Below, piece after piece: positions 1 to 12,700 of a DNA stretch of 64,000 bases. Numbering within the stretch: the first letter of the stretch is position 1; every line of letters begins with the position of its first letter. This stretch comes from Cryptosporangium phraense (GTDB lineage Bacteria; Actinomycetota; Actinomycetes; Mycobacteriales; Cryptosporangiaceae). The notes below the pieces were generated by a model, which had not been told where the DNA came from, searched no databases, and was given only the letters and a program-made list of their open reading frames with translations. Position numbers and translations under genes: made by a program. The stretch lies in contig NZ_VIRS01000037.1 in NCBI RefSeq assembly GCF_006912135.1, forward strand, positions 1 to 64,000, written 5' to 3'.

Positions 1-3000
1 GTGGCTGGCGTGGCCGGCGGGCCGGGCCGGGCCGGCGTAGCGGGCTGGGCGGGCTCGGCCGGGGTCTGGTGCTGGCCTCGGCTCAGCGGAGCCAACGGCC
101 GGAGCAACCGACGCGCGAGCCGAGCACCCCCACTCACGAGCGCCGAACCACCCCCGCTGTTCCGACTGTTCCGTTCGTCCTCGCCGCTGTCACCGGCAGC
201 CTCCCCGGTTCCGACGGACTCGGCGCCGTCCGCGGCCGAGGAGTCGTCTTCGGCAGGGTTCAGGACCAGCTGGCGGGGAGCCATCGTCAGCCGCGGAACC
301 AGGGCAGACGGCTCCGGGAGCTGGATGCCGGACACCGGGCGGGCAGGCATCCATTGAGGCGCAAGGAGCTGCGCCTCGATGAGTTGGCGGAACTCGTCGG
401 GGAGGTCTTCCAGGAACAGAACCGGTTCGTCTTCGGGATCTTCGGAGTCGTCGGTGTCGGGTACCTGGAGCTGGGTCGGAGCAACCGACAGCCGCAGGAT
501 CGGCTCCTTCTCGGACGCCGGGGTCTCGGCGACCCGGGGTGGCTCCACCGTGGACTCGGTGCGGCCGAAGCCGGTCAACGGCACCTCGGAGACCGACGCC
601 AACGACAGCGCCCCAGCCGACCCACCCCAAGACACGCCCGCCCCCGAACCCGCCGAGCCCGACGCGCCTGCGCCCGACCCGCCTGCGCCCGACCCGGCTA
701 CGTCCGACCCGGCTACGTCCGACCCGGCTACGTCCGACCCGGCTACGTCCGACCCGGCTGCGTCCGACCCGGCTGAGTCCGACCCGCCTGAGTCCGACCC
801 GCCTGCGCTTCGCCCGGCTGGAGACGGCCCAGCTGCATCGGACCCGGCTGCGTCCCGCTCGGCCGGGGACGGCTCAGCCGGAGACGGCACGGCTGGAGAC
901 GGCACGGCGGCGCCCGAGGCGGCCGCGTCCCGCTCAGCTGAGGACGGCCCGGCCACATTCGAAACGGCCGCATCCGACCTGGCCGCATCCCATCCCGACG
1001 CATCCGATACCGCCGCGTCCCGCTCGGCCGGGGACGGCCCGGTTGCGTCCGACCCCGCGGCATCCGACACGGCCGGGTGCGGCTCCGCCACGGACGGCCC
1101 GGTTGCGTCCGACCCCGCGGCATCCGACACGGCCGGGTGCGGCTCGGCCACGGACGGCCCGGTTGCGTCCGGCCCAGAAACGCCCCATCCCGCCGCATCC
1201 GGTACCGCTGCGTCGCGCTCGACCGGGGACGGCTTGGCCGCGTCCGCCCTGGCCGCGTCCGACTTCGCCGCATCCGACCTCGCCGCGTCCGACCTCGCCG
1301 CGTCCGACCTCGCTGCTTCCCATCCCGACGCATCCGGTACTGCTGCGTTGCGGTCGGCCTGGGGCGGGTTGGCCGGGTTCGAGCCCTCCGTGTCCGAGGC
1401 GGGTGCGTTTGGCTCGGACGGGGTCGAGCCGGTGGCGTTCGACGCCGCCGGGGGTGGCTCCGGCGCGGGCGGGGTGTGCGTGGGGGTCGATGGGGGGATG
1501 ACCGTTGGGGCGCTTGGGGGGAGAGAGGGTGGCGTGGGTTCGGTCGGGACGGGGGTAGCGGCTTCCGCGGGTGGGATCACGGGCGGGGACAGGGTCCGCT
1601 GGCCCAGGGATGTCGGGAGTTCCAGGGTCGTGGCGCCCAGAGTTCGGTCGACCCGGCGGGCCGGGGAGAGGCCGGTCGAGGCTACCGGACGGAGGACGCC
1701 GCTTCGGTCGACTACCGCGATCAGGGCTACCGAGCCGCCTCGTTGGCGCCATACCTCGGGCACCGGCGCGCGGCCGCGTGTGCCCGCCCCGCTCCCCCAT
1801 CCTCCGACGAAACCGGCTCCTGCACCGCCGACCCCAACACCGCCGCCAGCCACTGCGGCCCCGGCCCACGGGCCACCGACCCCCGCGCCAGCAGCTCCGA
1901 CGCCACCTGCCCACGCGGCGCCAGCCACCGCACCGCCAGCCAGCGCGCCGCCGGTCCACGCCCCATCGGCCGACGGGCCGCCGACCGCGGGCCTCGGGCC
2001 TCGGGAGCCACTTCCGGGCGTCCCGCCCGTCGGGGCGGCCCCCGGCGGGCCTGCCGCGGCGGTGGCGGACGCTTCCAGGGCGGCGGCTTGGGCGGCCGCG
2101 GCTTCCGCGGCTCGGGCGGCGGCCTCGGCGGCCCGGACGGCCCTGGCCGCCTTTGCCGCGGCCTCTGCTGCCTCGGCGGCCGCCACCGCAGCGGCCGGTG
2201 GGGGGCCGATCACGCGGGATGCGTCGAGCGGGCGTACCGGCCCGAACCCCAGGCCCGACAGACGCGTCGCGAGTGACGTCGAGACCGTGGGCGGCACCAG
2301 CAGGCGCACCCGGGCCGTCACCTCCGGGGGCAGCCCTCGCAGCAGCGCGGCCACCGCTTCGACGACCTTCTCCGGCGGCTCGGTCGCGCCGCGGGTTCCG
2401 ATCACGACCGCAACCGATCCGGGCGAGGGCGCCAGCTGCCGGGCGGGCGATTCCTCGACGTCAGCGACCCGCGGACGGATCCACAAGCCGGCCGGGACAG
2501 CCTCGACCGTCCACGCGTCGTCCAGCGCGTACGCGCCTCGCCCGATCTCCTTGAGGCTGGGCGACGGGGACGTCCACGACGTGGGCACCGGGCCGCCGGA
2601 GCCGGGCCGGTACGTCGCCTCGCGGACGAACGGCGGCCAGGCCAGCTGCCCGCGGGCGTCCGGGAGGCCGACCTGCTTCGAGCCGTCCGAGCCTCGCACG
2701 GCCAGGCCGTGACGGGCGGTCACCGGGCGACCGAGCCGTTCCGCGAGCCACTGGGGCCAGGACGCGGCCCCGTCCGGCGGCGCGGCAGCGGTCAGCGCGG
2801 TGACGATCACCAGCGACCGGCGGCCGTCGTCCGGTAACGCCTGTAGGAGGAGGCCGCACAGCGACAGGGCGTCGGCCGGGAACGCGCCCGACAGGAAGAC
2901 CGTGAGCCGGTCGCGCTCGGCCTGGGCCCGGAACGGGAGGGACGTCGGGCGGGGCTTCTCGGTCGCCGGGTGGAGCCAGAGTCCGGCCGGTACCGCGGTG

Positions 3001-3668
3001 ACGCGGGCGTCCGGCGACGATGTCGGGTGCGTCGGCGGCAGCCGCCGCTGCCACGCCGGCGCCGGAAACCGCGGCCCCTCCCACGTCTCCCCCGCCTGCC
3101 CAGTCTTCCCGGCCCGGCCCGCCTGCCCCAACGCGCCCGCCTGCCCGGCCCGCCCCGACGCCGGCTGCGCCGCCGACCCGCCCGCCGCCACGCCCGGCCC
3201 CGATAACAAAGACCCCGACGACGAAGACCCCGGGTGCACCGTGACCCACCCCTGCCCCCGCCCGGTCACGAACAAATGCCCGGGCCTCGGCGACACGAGT
3301 GGTCCGGTCGGCGTCACGACGTCCAGATCGAGCAGCTCGGCGAGCTTGCGCGCGGCCTTCGGCAGGAGACCGGGATCGGTCCCCGGCGGGACCGACATCA
3401 CCAGGCGGACGCCGTCCGCCGGACGGGTCGGAGCGCCGTGCCCCAGCCACCGGAGCAGCTCCCAGGTGAGCGTCGGATCCGTCGCCACCAGGGCCGGAGC
3501 GGCACCGGTCGCGACGACCAGCACGGCCCGGCCGGGCTCGGGCGCCAGCGAACCGGCGAGCGTACGGAACTCCCGGGCCGGGTCCGCGGCGTCGCGCAGC
3601 ACCATCGCGGTGCCCGCGGGCTCGATGCGCCAACCGGTCGTGGGAGCGAGCAGGCCGGTCACCGTCAC
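1..3668 (-). CDS. Large T7SS-island protein with alpha/beta repeats and Ala/Ser/Pro low-complexity tail (C-terminus cut by window)
   Basis: The minus frame is open from a GTG at 3668 to the window edge, about 1,222 codons, and an in-frame TGA lies upstream, so this GTG (or the GTG two codons later) is the start. Residues 1-150 show a beta-alpha-beta pattern ending in a 'GWVTVHPG' type strand. It matches the small repeats at the end of the giant protein encoded just upstream. Two further units contain 'VPAGLW' motifs. Residues about 550-690 are Ala/Gly rich, then Pro/Thr rich, and about 770-1010 consist of short Ser-Asp-Ala repeats. The visible end is acidic and then basic. No enzyme motif or signal peptide is recognised. 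It lies 60 bp after the giant gene, in the same direction, but has its own promoter-like element. It may be a partner or second cargo of the T7SS. That role is inferred only from position and repeat similarity. Confidence 0.75.
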   Translation of the reverse strand, partial: MTVTGLLAPTTGWRIEPAGTAMVLRDAADPAREFRTLAGSLAPEPGRAVLVVATGAAPALVATDPTLTWELLRWLGHGAPTRPADGVRLVMSVPPGTDPGLLPKAARKLAELLDLDVVTPTGPLVSPRPGHLFVTGRGQGWVTVHPGSSSSGSLLSGPGVAAGGSAAQPASGRAGQAGALGQAGRAGKTGQAGETWEGPRFPAPAWQRRLPPTHPTSSPDARVTAVPAGLWLHPATEKPRPTSLPFRAQAERDRLTVFLSGAFPADALSLCGLLLQALPDDGRRSLVIVTALTAAAPPDGAASWPQWLAERLGRPVTARHGLAVRGSDGSKQVGLPDARGQLAWPPFVREATYRPGSGGPVPTSWTSPSPSLKEIGRGAYALDDAWTVEAVPAGLWIRPRVADVEESPARQLAPSPGSVAVVIGTRGATEPPEKVVEAVAALLRGLPPEVTARVRLLVPPTVSTSLATRLSGLGFGPVRPLDASRVIGPPPAAAVAAAEAAEAAAKAARAVRAAEAAARAAEAAAAQAAALEASATAAAGPPGAAPTGGTPGSGSRGPRPAVGGPSADGAWTGGALAGGAVAGAAWAGGVGAAGAGVGGPWAGAAVAGGGVGVGGAGAGFVGGWGSGAGTRGRAPVPEVWRQRGGSVALIAVVDRSGVLRPVASTGLSPARRVDRTLGATTLELPTSLGQRTLSPPVIPPAEAATPVPTEPTPPSLPPSAPTVIPPSTPTHTPPAPEPPPAASNATGSTPSEPNAPASDTEGSNPANPPQADRNAAVPDASGWEAARSDAARSDAARSDAAKSDAARADAAKPSPVERDAAVPDAAGWGVSGPDATGPSVAEPHPAVSDAAGSDATGPSVAEPHPAVSDAAGSDATGPSPAERDAAVSDASGWDAARSDAAVSNVAGPSSAERDAAASGAAVPSPAVPSPAEPSPAERDAAGSDAAGPSPAGRSAGGSDSGGSDSAGSDAAGSDVAGSDVAGSDVAGSDVAGSGAGGSGAGASGSAGSGAGVSWGGSAGALSLASVSEVPLTGFGRTESTVEPPRVAETPASEKEPILRLSVAPTQLQVPDTDDSEDPEDEPVLFLEDLPDEFRQLIEAQLLAPQWMPARPVSGIQLPEPSALVPRLTMAPRQLVLNPAEDDSSAADGAESVGTGEAAGDSGEDERNSRNSGGGSALVSGGARLARRLLRPLAPLSRGQHQTPAEPAQPATPARPGPPATPA
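660..1370 (-). repeat. Short tandem repeats encoding Ser-Asp-Ala/Val-rich tail
   Basis: Positions about 700-770 and 1255-1320 hold 15-bp tandem units encoding GSDVA-like and SDAAR-like pentapeptides. Positions 1041-1160 are two copies of a 60-bp unit differing at one base. All stay in the minus coding frame, so they are protein-level low-complexity repeats and not CRISPR units. Confidence 0.8.
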
Positions 3669-3702
3669 GCTTCCGCCACCCCCACTGACGCTAGATCAGG
3701 TC

Positions 3703-3732
3703 CCACACGGAAATCCGACCGAAAAGGTTCAC
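3703..3732 (-). promoter_or_regulatory. ECF-sigma-type promoter element, copy 1 of 3
   Basis: On the minus strand this reads GTGAACCTTTTCGG, seven variable bases, then TCCGTGTGG. The same 30-bp arrangement occurs before eccD and eccC. A -35 GAACC and -10 CGTGT separated by 16 bases fit promoters of extracytoplasmic-function sigma factors. It overlaps the stop codon of the giant gene and ends 34 bases before the GTG of the downstream gene. No expression data support it. Confidence 0.6.
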
Positions 3733-6700
3733 GAAACGCCCGAGGAATCCACCGCCGCCCGGTCCGCGCCGGCCGGCAGCTGACGCACGCCGGTGGGCGT
3801 GACGAGCGCCCAGCCCACCGCCAGCGGCACCAGGATCCGGATACCGTGCTGCACCGCCAGCTGCTGGTACTGCTGCGGGGTCACGCCCGGCCACGGCACC
3901 CGGAAGATCACCAGCGCCCCAGGAGAAACCCGCGGAAGCAGGCCGGTCAGCGTGGCGATCTGGCCACCCGGCCGCGGATCGGTGTTCTGCCCGATCACGA
4001 TCGTCGGCGGGTCGTCCGGGGAGGCTGGCGCGAACGCGTTCAGGCCGGTCCCACCCTCCGGGCGGCCGATCCACAGCAGGTCGTCGCGCCGGTGGACGCC
4101 GAGCGGCAGGCCGAGCTGCGCGCCGGTGTCGATCGCGTCGGTGACCGCGGCGATGTCCAGCGCGGCCCCCACCGGGCTGACCCGGGGACCGGCCCGGTAG
4201 ACCGTCCAGCCGGTGGGGCCCAGCGCGGCGACCGTCGCCCCGACGGCCGCGGCCTGCTGGGGCCAGGCGGGGCTCGCGACCGGGTTGAGCAGGACGATCA
4301 GCGTGTCCCGGCGGGCGGGACCGGCCGCGTTCAGCACCGCGTTGACCGCGGGCGTCGGATCCGGCAGGCCGGGCCCGGCGTAGACGAACACGGTCGGGCC
4401 GGTCCGGGACGCGGCCGCGTCGAGCCAGGCCGTGTGGTGGGCCGCGTTGTTCGGCGGCTCGTTGACCCAGACCGTGTTCCCGTCCGCGATGGCGCCCGGC
4501 GGCAGCCCTTCCGTCCACGGCGGGACGGCCGGGGCCACGAGCGCGGCCGGCGTCGGCTCCCCGGCGAATGCGGACGTGCTTCCGTCCGGGTGGTGCACGA
4601 CGCCCCCGGCCACCACCATCGCCCCGTGCCGGATCGCCAGGTTGCGCAGCGTCGAGAAGGCCTGCACGCCCACCGGCCGGGTCATCAGCACGATCGGCGC
4701 CTCCTCGACGGTCAGGCTGTCCAAGGTGGCGTCGAGCGAGGCCAGCGGGTTGGCGATGTCACCGACCACCACCACCGCGTTCTCGAACCCGGCCACGATC
4801 GGCGCGACCCACTCGGCGTCGAACGCCCCCAGCACGATCGCGCCGTCGGCCGCTTCCGAGGCGAAGTCGGGCAACGCGTAGGGCTCGATCGGCGACGTCA
4901 CCACCGGCCCCAGGCTCGGCCCCCTCCCGTTCGCCCGCACCAGGAACCACTCCGTGCCCGGCGGCGACACGAGCGCGCCGTCCGGAATCTCGTCCGGATG
5001 CTCGACCTCGGCCTCCCGCACGCCGATCACCGTAAGTCCGGGCAGCTGCCCCAGCACCCGGAGCGCGTCGCGCTCGCGCGGCGACACCACGATCACCAGC
5101 GGATCGACGGCGGTGGCCAGCAACGGCTGGAGGTCCGAGGCGACCAGGTCCAGGTCGTCGCTGTTGATGACGACGGTCAGCCCCTCCCGGGTCGCCGCGA
5201 ACGCGTCGAAGAAGCCCTCCTCGGTGGTCGACGCCGGATGCGCGCCGATCCGCAGGTGGTTGGTGTACCCGACGGTGTGGAGGCCCAGCCGCGGCTGCCA
5301 GCGCGTCCGGCCGAACCACTCGACCAGCATCTGCTGGATCCGCTCGCTGCCCCCGCCCGGCAGCAGCGACCGCACGGCCTGGAACGCGGCCAGCTCGGCC
5401 GCCTGATCGGCGACGCCGAGGTGCTGCCCGATCGTCTGCGACGGCCCGTAGGCACGCGTCCGGTCGACGCCTCCGACCAGGCCGGCCGCCAGCCGCGCCT
5501 GCAGCTCGATGACGCCGATGTCGAGGCTGCCGCCCCACTGCCGGATCTCGACGTGCTGGCGGGGCGGCGGCGGTTCGGACCACATCGCGTCGCTGAGGTC
5601 ACGCACCACCGACACGAGGTTCAGCGCGTTGTACCGGGCCTCGCCGGTGAGCGCGGAGAGCCGGTCCTCGTGGGCCTCGAGCAGGTCGCCGTCGGCGTCG
5701 TCGGGGACGTGGTAGCCCTCCGACGGCTCCAGCAGCGGACGGCCGTAGTGGACTCCCCGGTGGTAGCGCGAGCCGGGCACGACGCTCAGCCGGTACAGCG
5801 TGTCCTGGACCGACGCGAACCGGCCCTCCAGCGCCGCCAGCCCGCCGATCGGGGTGTCGCCCCCGACCAGGTGGTCGACGTCCACGTGGACGTGGCCGCC
5901 GGTGCGGGCGGTGGCGACTCCGCCGTGGCGGCGCACGATCGCGGTGGCCAGCGCGATGTTCCAGTAGGTCTCCGGGGTGCTGGGGAGGATCGGCGAGACG
6001 ATCTCGCCGTCGACCGAGCTGTCGAGCTCCAGCCGCCAGCCGTCGCGGCGCGTGGTGTAGCCGGCCCGGCGGGCCGAGCCGTACGCGTTGACCTCGGCGT
6101 TCTCGGAGAGGCCGAACCGCTCCAGGTCGGCGGCGATGCGTTCGAGGCGCTCGGTGCGTTGCTCGTCGGTCAGCGGCGGGACGAAGTCGAACTCCAGCTC
6201 CAGTCCGATGTCCCGGCCGGTTCCGTCGAGGTCGGGGTCGGTGCGGGGGTCGGAGTACGGCAGCAGGGATTCCTGCCGGATCCAGGTGACGAGCTGCGCC
6301 TCGGTCGCGTCCGGGTTGGTCGGGTCGAACCCGTCCGGCAGTTCGACCTCGTCGAGGTCCATTTCGACGTCCGTATCGACGTCCATTTCGACGTCCATTT
6401 CGACGTCCATTTCGACGTCACTGGGCTCGCCGTCGGCGGAGTCCACCGAAGCCGGGGCCGCCGGAACAGGAGCCGGGTCCCAGGCGGTCAGGGGCAACGG
6501 CGCCGGCGGGCGGTCCAAGCGTCCGACCCGGCGGGACGAGCCCGGCTCCGGAGCCCGGCGCATCGCGGTCAGCGTCACCCGCCCCCGCGCCACCGCCGGG
6601 ATCCAGACCGTGTCCACGGTGGCCGCCACCGAAGCCAGCCCGGCGTCCCCGGGCACCGCCTGCTGGCTGGCCCGCACCAGCACCGCCGTGCTCACCGGGA

Positions 6701-9700
6701 CCTGCACGGTGAGCACCGCGTGCCCGGCCGGAATCACCCCCGGCGCCACCAGCGACGCCTCCAGCCGCCCCTGCGCCCCGGTCGTGTCCGGCACCCCGGC
6801 CGCGTCCACCGGAACTACGACGAACGCCTCCCGGATCGGCGCCGCGTTCAGCACCACCACCGGCCCGATCCCGGCGATCCCGTGCGGCACCGGCGTCGGG
6901 GCCGTCCCCGGCACCCGCCGGGGCGTCATCGGCACCGCGTTCGGATCGCCCGGAACCGGCGCCACCGACCGCACCCCGTGCAACCCGGCCCCGTCGATGT
7001 CGGTGAGTGCGTCGAACCCCTCCGGGCTCTCCGGCAGGAACAGCTGCCAGCTCTCCTCGTCGTCGGTGCGCAGCCGCTGCGGGCCCGACGTCAGGTGCAC
7101 CTTCACCGGCGGCGCGAGCACGGGCAGGTCGGTCACCGACGCCAGCCGGGCGGCGAGCCCGCCGGTGATCGACCCGGTACCGCACGAGACCAGCGTGAGC
7201 CGCTCGACGCCGTCCAGCCCGTGCTCCAGCGCCCGCTTCAGGTTCTCCGCGTCCAGCCGCACGAACCGCTCGGAGCCGTCCGGCCGGGTCACCGACGCGA
7301 TCACCGACAGCCCGTCGCCGTGCACCACGACCGGCAGCGACCGATGACCGTTGACCCGGGAGAACCGCAGGAAGTCGGCCGACGTGATCCGCCGGTGCGT
7401 CTCCGCGGTGACCAGCGCGACCCCACCGTGCGCCACCGGGCGCAGCGCCAGCGGATGCCCGTCCGCGAGCACGACCCCGTTCGGTCCCCTGGTGACGGTC
7501 GCGAACGGCGCCGCGTCCATCTCGGCCGTCGACAGCGTCACGGTCTCGGCGGCCTGGATCGCGGCCCGCAGCCGGTCGGCGGTCTGCCGGGCGTCCCGCA
7601 GCGCGGTCGCGGTGTCGGCCGCCGCCCGGGTGAGCACGTCCGACGAGCGGGTGAGGACACCGTCCAGGTGCGCGCGGAGGTTCGTGACCTGCGTGAGCGT
7701 CGCCGCCGCCCGGTCGGCCCGCAGCCGCCGGTCGGCCGCCGCGTGCAGGTCGTCCTGCACGCGGGCGTCCAGCTCGGTGAGCACCGGGCCGTACGGCGGG
7801 GCGCCGTGCCGGAGTGTGAGCGCGGCGGTGATCGCGTTCCGGCGGTTCTGGGCCTCGGTCTCCGCGGTCCGCGCGTCGGTGGCCGCCCGGGTGGCCTGGG
7901 CCGGGTCGAACCGGCCGGTCACCCCGTCGGCGGTTCCGATCTGGTCCCGGAGCGTCTGCGTGAGGCCGTTCGCGGCCTGCTCCAGGGCGGTGTGCTGCGG
8001 GTCGGCCAGGTATTGCTCGGTAGCCGCGAGCGCGTTCTCCAGCCGGGTCAGCGCCCGCCGGGCCGCGTCCAGCCCAGCCGGGGTGGTGAGGTTCCGCGTC
8101 GCGGTGTCGGCCGCCGTCTCGGCCGCGGTCAACGGCCCGCGCGCCTCGTCGTGGCTGATCCGGTAGGCGGTCACCGGCCCCGGCAACTGTCCGCCGGTCA
8201 GGCCGACGACGCCGGGCAGCGCGGTCGCCAGCCCGTCGTGCCAGCGCCGCCCGTCCCGGTGCGCGGACCGGTGCGCCGGCCGGTCGAGCACGCCGTCGAT
8301 CGCCGCCCCGGTGCCGACCGCCGTGTCGGTCCACTGAGGGTCGCGCCGGGCCGTCCACTCGGCCGAGGTGACCGTCCGCCCGTTCTGCTCGACCTGGGCC
8401 AACCCCTGCAGGTCGGGCGTCAGGTTGGTCAGCAGGTGCTCGGCCGCCGCCTCCAGCTGGGCCGCGACCGCCGGGTCCGCGGTCGGCTCGATCCGGATCA
8501 CCGGTCCACTCGGGAGCGGCGGGGACGACGCCGGCGCCGGCTGACGCGAATCCCGCAGCGTGAAGCCACTCGGCGTCGCGTCCAGCGTCACACCGGGCAG
8601 CGCGGCGATGACGTACGAGCCGTTCGACGCCGTGATCCCGTGCCCGCCGACGCCCCCGGGCGCCCCGGTCAGCCAGGTGTTCACGGCCCGGTCGTCGCCG
8701 TGCTCGGGGGTGCCGATGAGCTGCCCGGGCGGGGGCGGCCGGTGCGTGAACCGGGTCGGCACCGGCGTCCAGCCGGGCTCGCGGGCCGGGTCGAGCGCCG
8801 ACGCCGGCACCACGGTCGAGGACGTGACCGGCGCCCCGGTCAGCACCGCGACCGCACCCGGGTTCACCGGCGCGGTGTCGAACTGGATCGACGTCGGCAC
8901 CGGCCAGCCCGGCGGCGTCCGGAGCCCGGCCAGGCCGGTCAGGAACGCCTGGACGTCGAAAGCGGTGACCCCGGCCGCGGCCCGCAGTCGGGCGGTGCCG
9001 TCCGAGGGCAGCGCGGTGAGCGGCACCGGCGCGGCCGGCGGAGTGCGGGTCAGCACGAGCTCGCCGTTGGCCACGTCCAGGTGCAGCCCGGCCGGCACCG
9101 GGATCGCCGCCATCGACGCCGGGTCGCCCAGCCGCTCGCGCCAGCCGGTCAGCCCCAGCTGCTCGGTGTCGCCGCTCCACAGCCGGAACAGCGCGGCCTT
9201 CGGGAGCACGACCGAGCGGGCCTCGCTGGGCAGCGTCGACTCGACGGTCATCGTGCGGTTCGCGTGCCTGGTCGGCGTCACGGTCAGCTCGACGTCGGAC
9301 GCGTACAGGAACGACCAGCCCTTGTGCTTGCCCTTGCGTCCGTCGCCGATGCCGCCGGTCTCCGACGTCCCCTGCTGCCCGGCCGACTGGCGTCCGACGC
9401 CGATCGACGGCTCGTGCCGTCCGGTGTCGAGCGGGTTGCGCTGGGCCTCGACCGGGAGCACCTCGCCGGTCCGGGCGGCGAACCGGCCCTCCAGGAACGT
9501 CTCCCGACCGCGCTCGGTGCCGACGCGGTGGGCCTTGCCGTCCTCGGACTGCTTCTCCAGCTCCAGACGCTCGCTGTGGTCGATGAGTATCGGCCGGTCG
9601 CGCAGCCGGGCCTCGATCGTGAAGTCGCCGAGCTCGGTGGTGAACAGCCCGTCCCGGAAGATCGTCCCGGGGTCGACCTCGCGGGTCAGCGCGGCCCCGA

Positions 9701-12700
9701 GCAGCGCGGCGAACGTCGAACCGTCGGTGAGCTGGTCGATCACCAGGTCGGCGTCCGAATCCTCGGTGAGGTCGGACGGCCGGCGGGGGCCGGCGAACGC
9801 CTCTTCGATCAGCGTCCCGAGCTCGGCCGCTCCGTGCGCGCCCTCGATCCGGAAGTCCATCCCGTCGGGAAACGTCCAGGCCGTGCCGTCGGCCGGCCGG
9901 GTCACCCGGGGCGGGGCGGGCGCCGCCACCACCGACCGGGGCGCGGGCCCGGCCGCGAACAGCGCCCGGATCTCCGGGGCCTTGTCGACCAGCGTGTTCG
10001 GCACCGACACGGTCAGGCCGCCGACCTTGGTGATGAGGTCGCTGGCGAACCGCTGCACCCGCCAGGACCGCGCGACCGTGTGCACGTTCAGGCCGGTGGC
10101 GGCCAGCGCCAGCCCGAGCCGGTTCGGGACCCGGCGGCGGGTGATCCTGATCCGGTAGTCGAGGTCGGTGACGAACGCCTCGGTCGGGTCGGACTTCTCC
10201 GCGTACTCCGACGTCCCCTTGATCTCGCTGTCCCGGACCGACTCCTCGTGGATGCCCAGGTTCGCGCCCGCCCGCGCCTCCGACACCACCGACTGCAGGC
10301 CGTTGTCGCCGGTCAGCCGGGCCCCACCGATGTAGCCGAAGCCGCCGGCCAGGTTCCACAGCCGCCGCTTGACCTTGGTCACCTCGGTGACGTCGGTGGC
10401 CGCGGTGAACGTCGACGTGGTCTGGCCGGCCGCGTTCCCGGTCGGGGCCTGGCGGGTGTTGAGCTGCGTCGCGACGAGTTCGACGGTCACCTTCTCGTCG
10501 TAGAGCCAGCCGCGCTTGGTGAAGCGGTCCTTCATCCCGCCGTCGAACAGGCCCTGCGCCCCCGACCGCATCCGCCGCTTGCCGGTCAGCTTCCGCACGC
10601 TGTCGACGATGTCGTCGTAGAGGTGCGCCGGGACGTCCCGGTCGGCGTTGTCCAGCGCGGTGCGGATCTCGGCGTCGTCCAGCCGGGTGGAGCTCCTGAC
10701 CGTCGACAGGCCCAGCATCCGGTGCAGGTAGGGCGGGGCGATCCGGTGGCCGGCCGGGGCCGGCGGGTTCGCGACCGCCACCGGCGGCGCGGCCGGGTTC
10801 ACCCGCTGGGCCGCGACCTGCCGGATGATCCGGTCGGCCTCGGCCCGGCTCACCTTGAGCAGCGCGCCGGCCGGGATCGTGACCGACGTCGAGACCCGCC
10901 GTCGGTTGTGTCCCCAGACCGTCGGCCAGATGTTCTGCGTCTTCACCTGACCGGTGAAGGTGAGGGTGACGGTCGCGAGCAACCGGCTGGTGTCCTGCTG
11001 GAGGACGTCCCGGCGCGCCTCGGTGTGGCTGAGCTCCCGTTCGGTGCGTTCCGACGTTCCGCCGGACCACCCCTGCTGCAACCGCGGTAGTCCTTGGTGG
11101 ACGTCCCGGGGACGGCTCTTGTCCCGCTCGACGAGATCGGTCGCCAGCGATTCGACGACGGCCAGTTCGACGCCCCGGTCGCGCCGATCCGAGCTGTCGG
11201 TCTGGTGGGTGACGTCGTCGGAGCGGTAGAGCGTGTGGCCGGTGCCGTCGGTCTCGCTGATCACCACCGGGTCGGACAGCTCGACCTCGACGTCCAGGTT
11301 GCCGAGCAGGTCGGTGAGGTGGCCCTTGCGCAGGACGTCGGCCGGGGTGCCGTCGCCGTCCAGATACTCCTGGATCGCCGAACGGATCGCGTCCGGGGTC
11401 AGCCGGTCGAGGATCGCGGTCTGCGACGGCGTGCCCGGCTCGGTCAGCGCGGACGCCTCGTACGTGTACTGGCGCCCGCTCCGGCCCTGGATCGTGCCGC
11501 GCTGCCAGCCGCTCCACAGGCCACCGAGGCCGAGCAGCCGGCGCACCGGCTGGGCCTTGCGCACCCGCCGGGCTGCACCCGGTGCCGTCACCGGATCCTC
11601 GGTGAGCGACCCGGCCAGCGCGACGTCGGCGGCGACCATCGCCTCGGCCGGCACGTTGACGTCGTCCAGCACGAACGGGCCGTCCAGCGTGAACGCCCCG
11701 GGGTTGGCCGCGGGTGGGACGTCCTCCAGGCGCAGCTGGGGCGCGGTGGCCGCCGGGAGCACCGGGTTCTGGACGGCCCGGGTCACCGGCGGCACCGCGA
11801 GCCGCAGCGCGTCGGTGACGGTCAGCGTCGTCGGCGCCGGAGGCGCGGGCGCCGCGGCCGCCGCGGGGGCCGCCGCCGGTGCGGGCGCCGGGGCCGGGAA
11901 CGTCGCCGCGGTCGGGGCGGGCAGGCGCCGGCCCATCCGGCTGAACGGAGCGGCCATCGAGCTCGGCCGCTTCGGCGTCTCGACCTCGATCGAGTACGTC
12001 AGATCCGACGTGTACTCGTGCAGCGCGCCGTCGTACTTCTCCAGGTGACCGCCGGTCAGCGTGGTCACCCCGCCCATCCCCCGGCCCCGCCGGTAGAACC
12101 AGGTCGGTCCGAACCGGACGATGAACCCGCGGATCCGGTGGTGCCAGCCGGTCCGGGCGCCGAGCTCGAACGCGAACCCGGCCCGCCAGCCGCTGCCGGT
12201 GCTCGTGCCCTGCGAGTCGCGGTCGAGGTTCTGGACGACCTGCTCCAGCTGGGTGCCGGCCACCGGCCCCCGGTACGTGAACGGCGCGTTCGGCACCTGG
12301 GCCTTCACCCGCACCAGCACCGTCGAGGAGTTCGTGACCAGCCCGCGGGTGAACGACGACGGGCGGCGCAGCGGGATCGTGACGCCCTCGCCACGCAGCG
12401 TGGAGAACGAGCCGCGCAGCGCCGACTCGGTGACCTTCGAGACCAGCGCGGCCCGGTTGCGCAGCTGCAGCCGGGTCGGCTCGTGCCCGTCGCGGGGTAG
12501 CAGCTCGGGGTCGACCTCGACCACCGCTCGGACGGCCGCCTCGTACAGTTCCTGGCTACCCCGGACCTCGCGCAGGTCGGACAGCCCGATCGGCTGCCAG
12601 TTCCCGACCCGGGGCGCGAACGGGGACGTGGCCGGCACGGTCGCCGGGTCGGCCGGCAGCGGCGCGACGGCGGCCGGGGCGTCGGGATAGCCGAGCGCCC

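Noticed and set aside
660-1370. CRISPR-like array
   Set aside because: The 15-bp and 60-bp units are contiguous without unique spacers and keep the reading frame.
379-2712. Plus-strand frame of 777 codons over the second large gene
   Set aside because: The minus frame has promoter, start and repeats related to the giant protein; the plus frame is composition shadow, though both strands are low complexity here.
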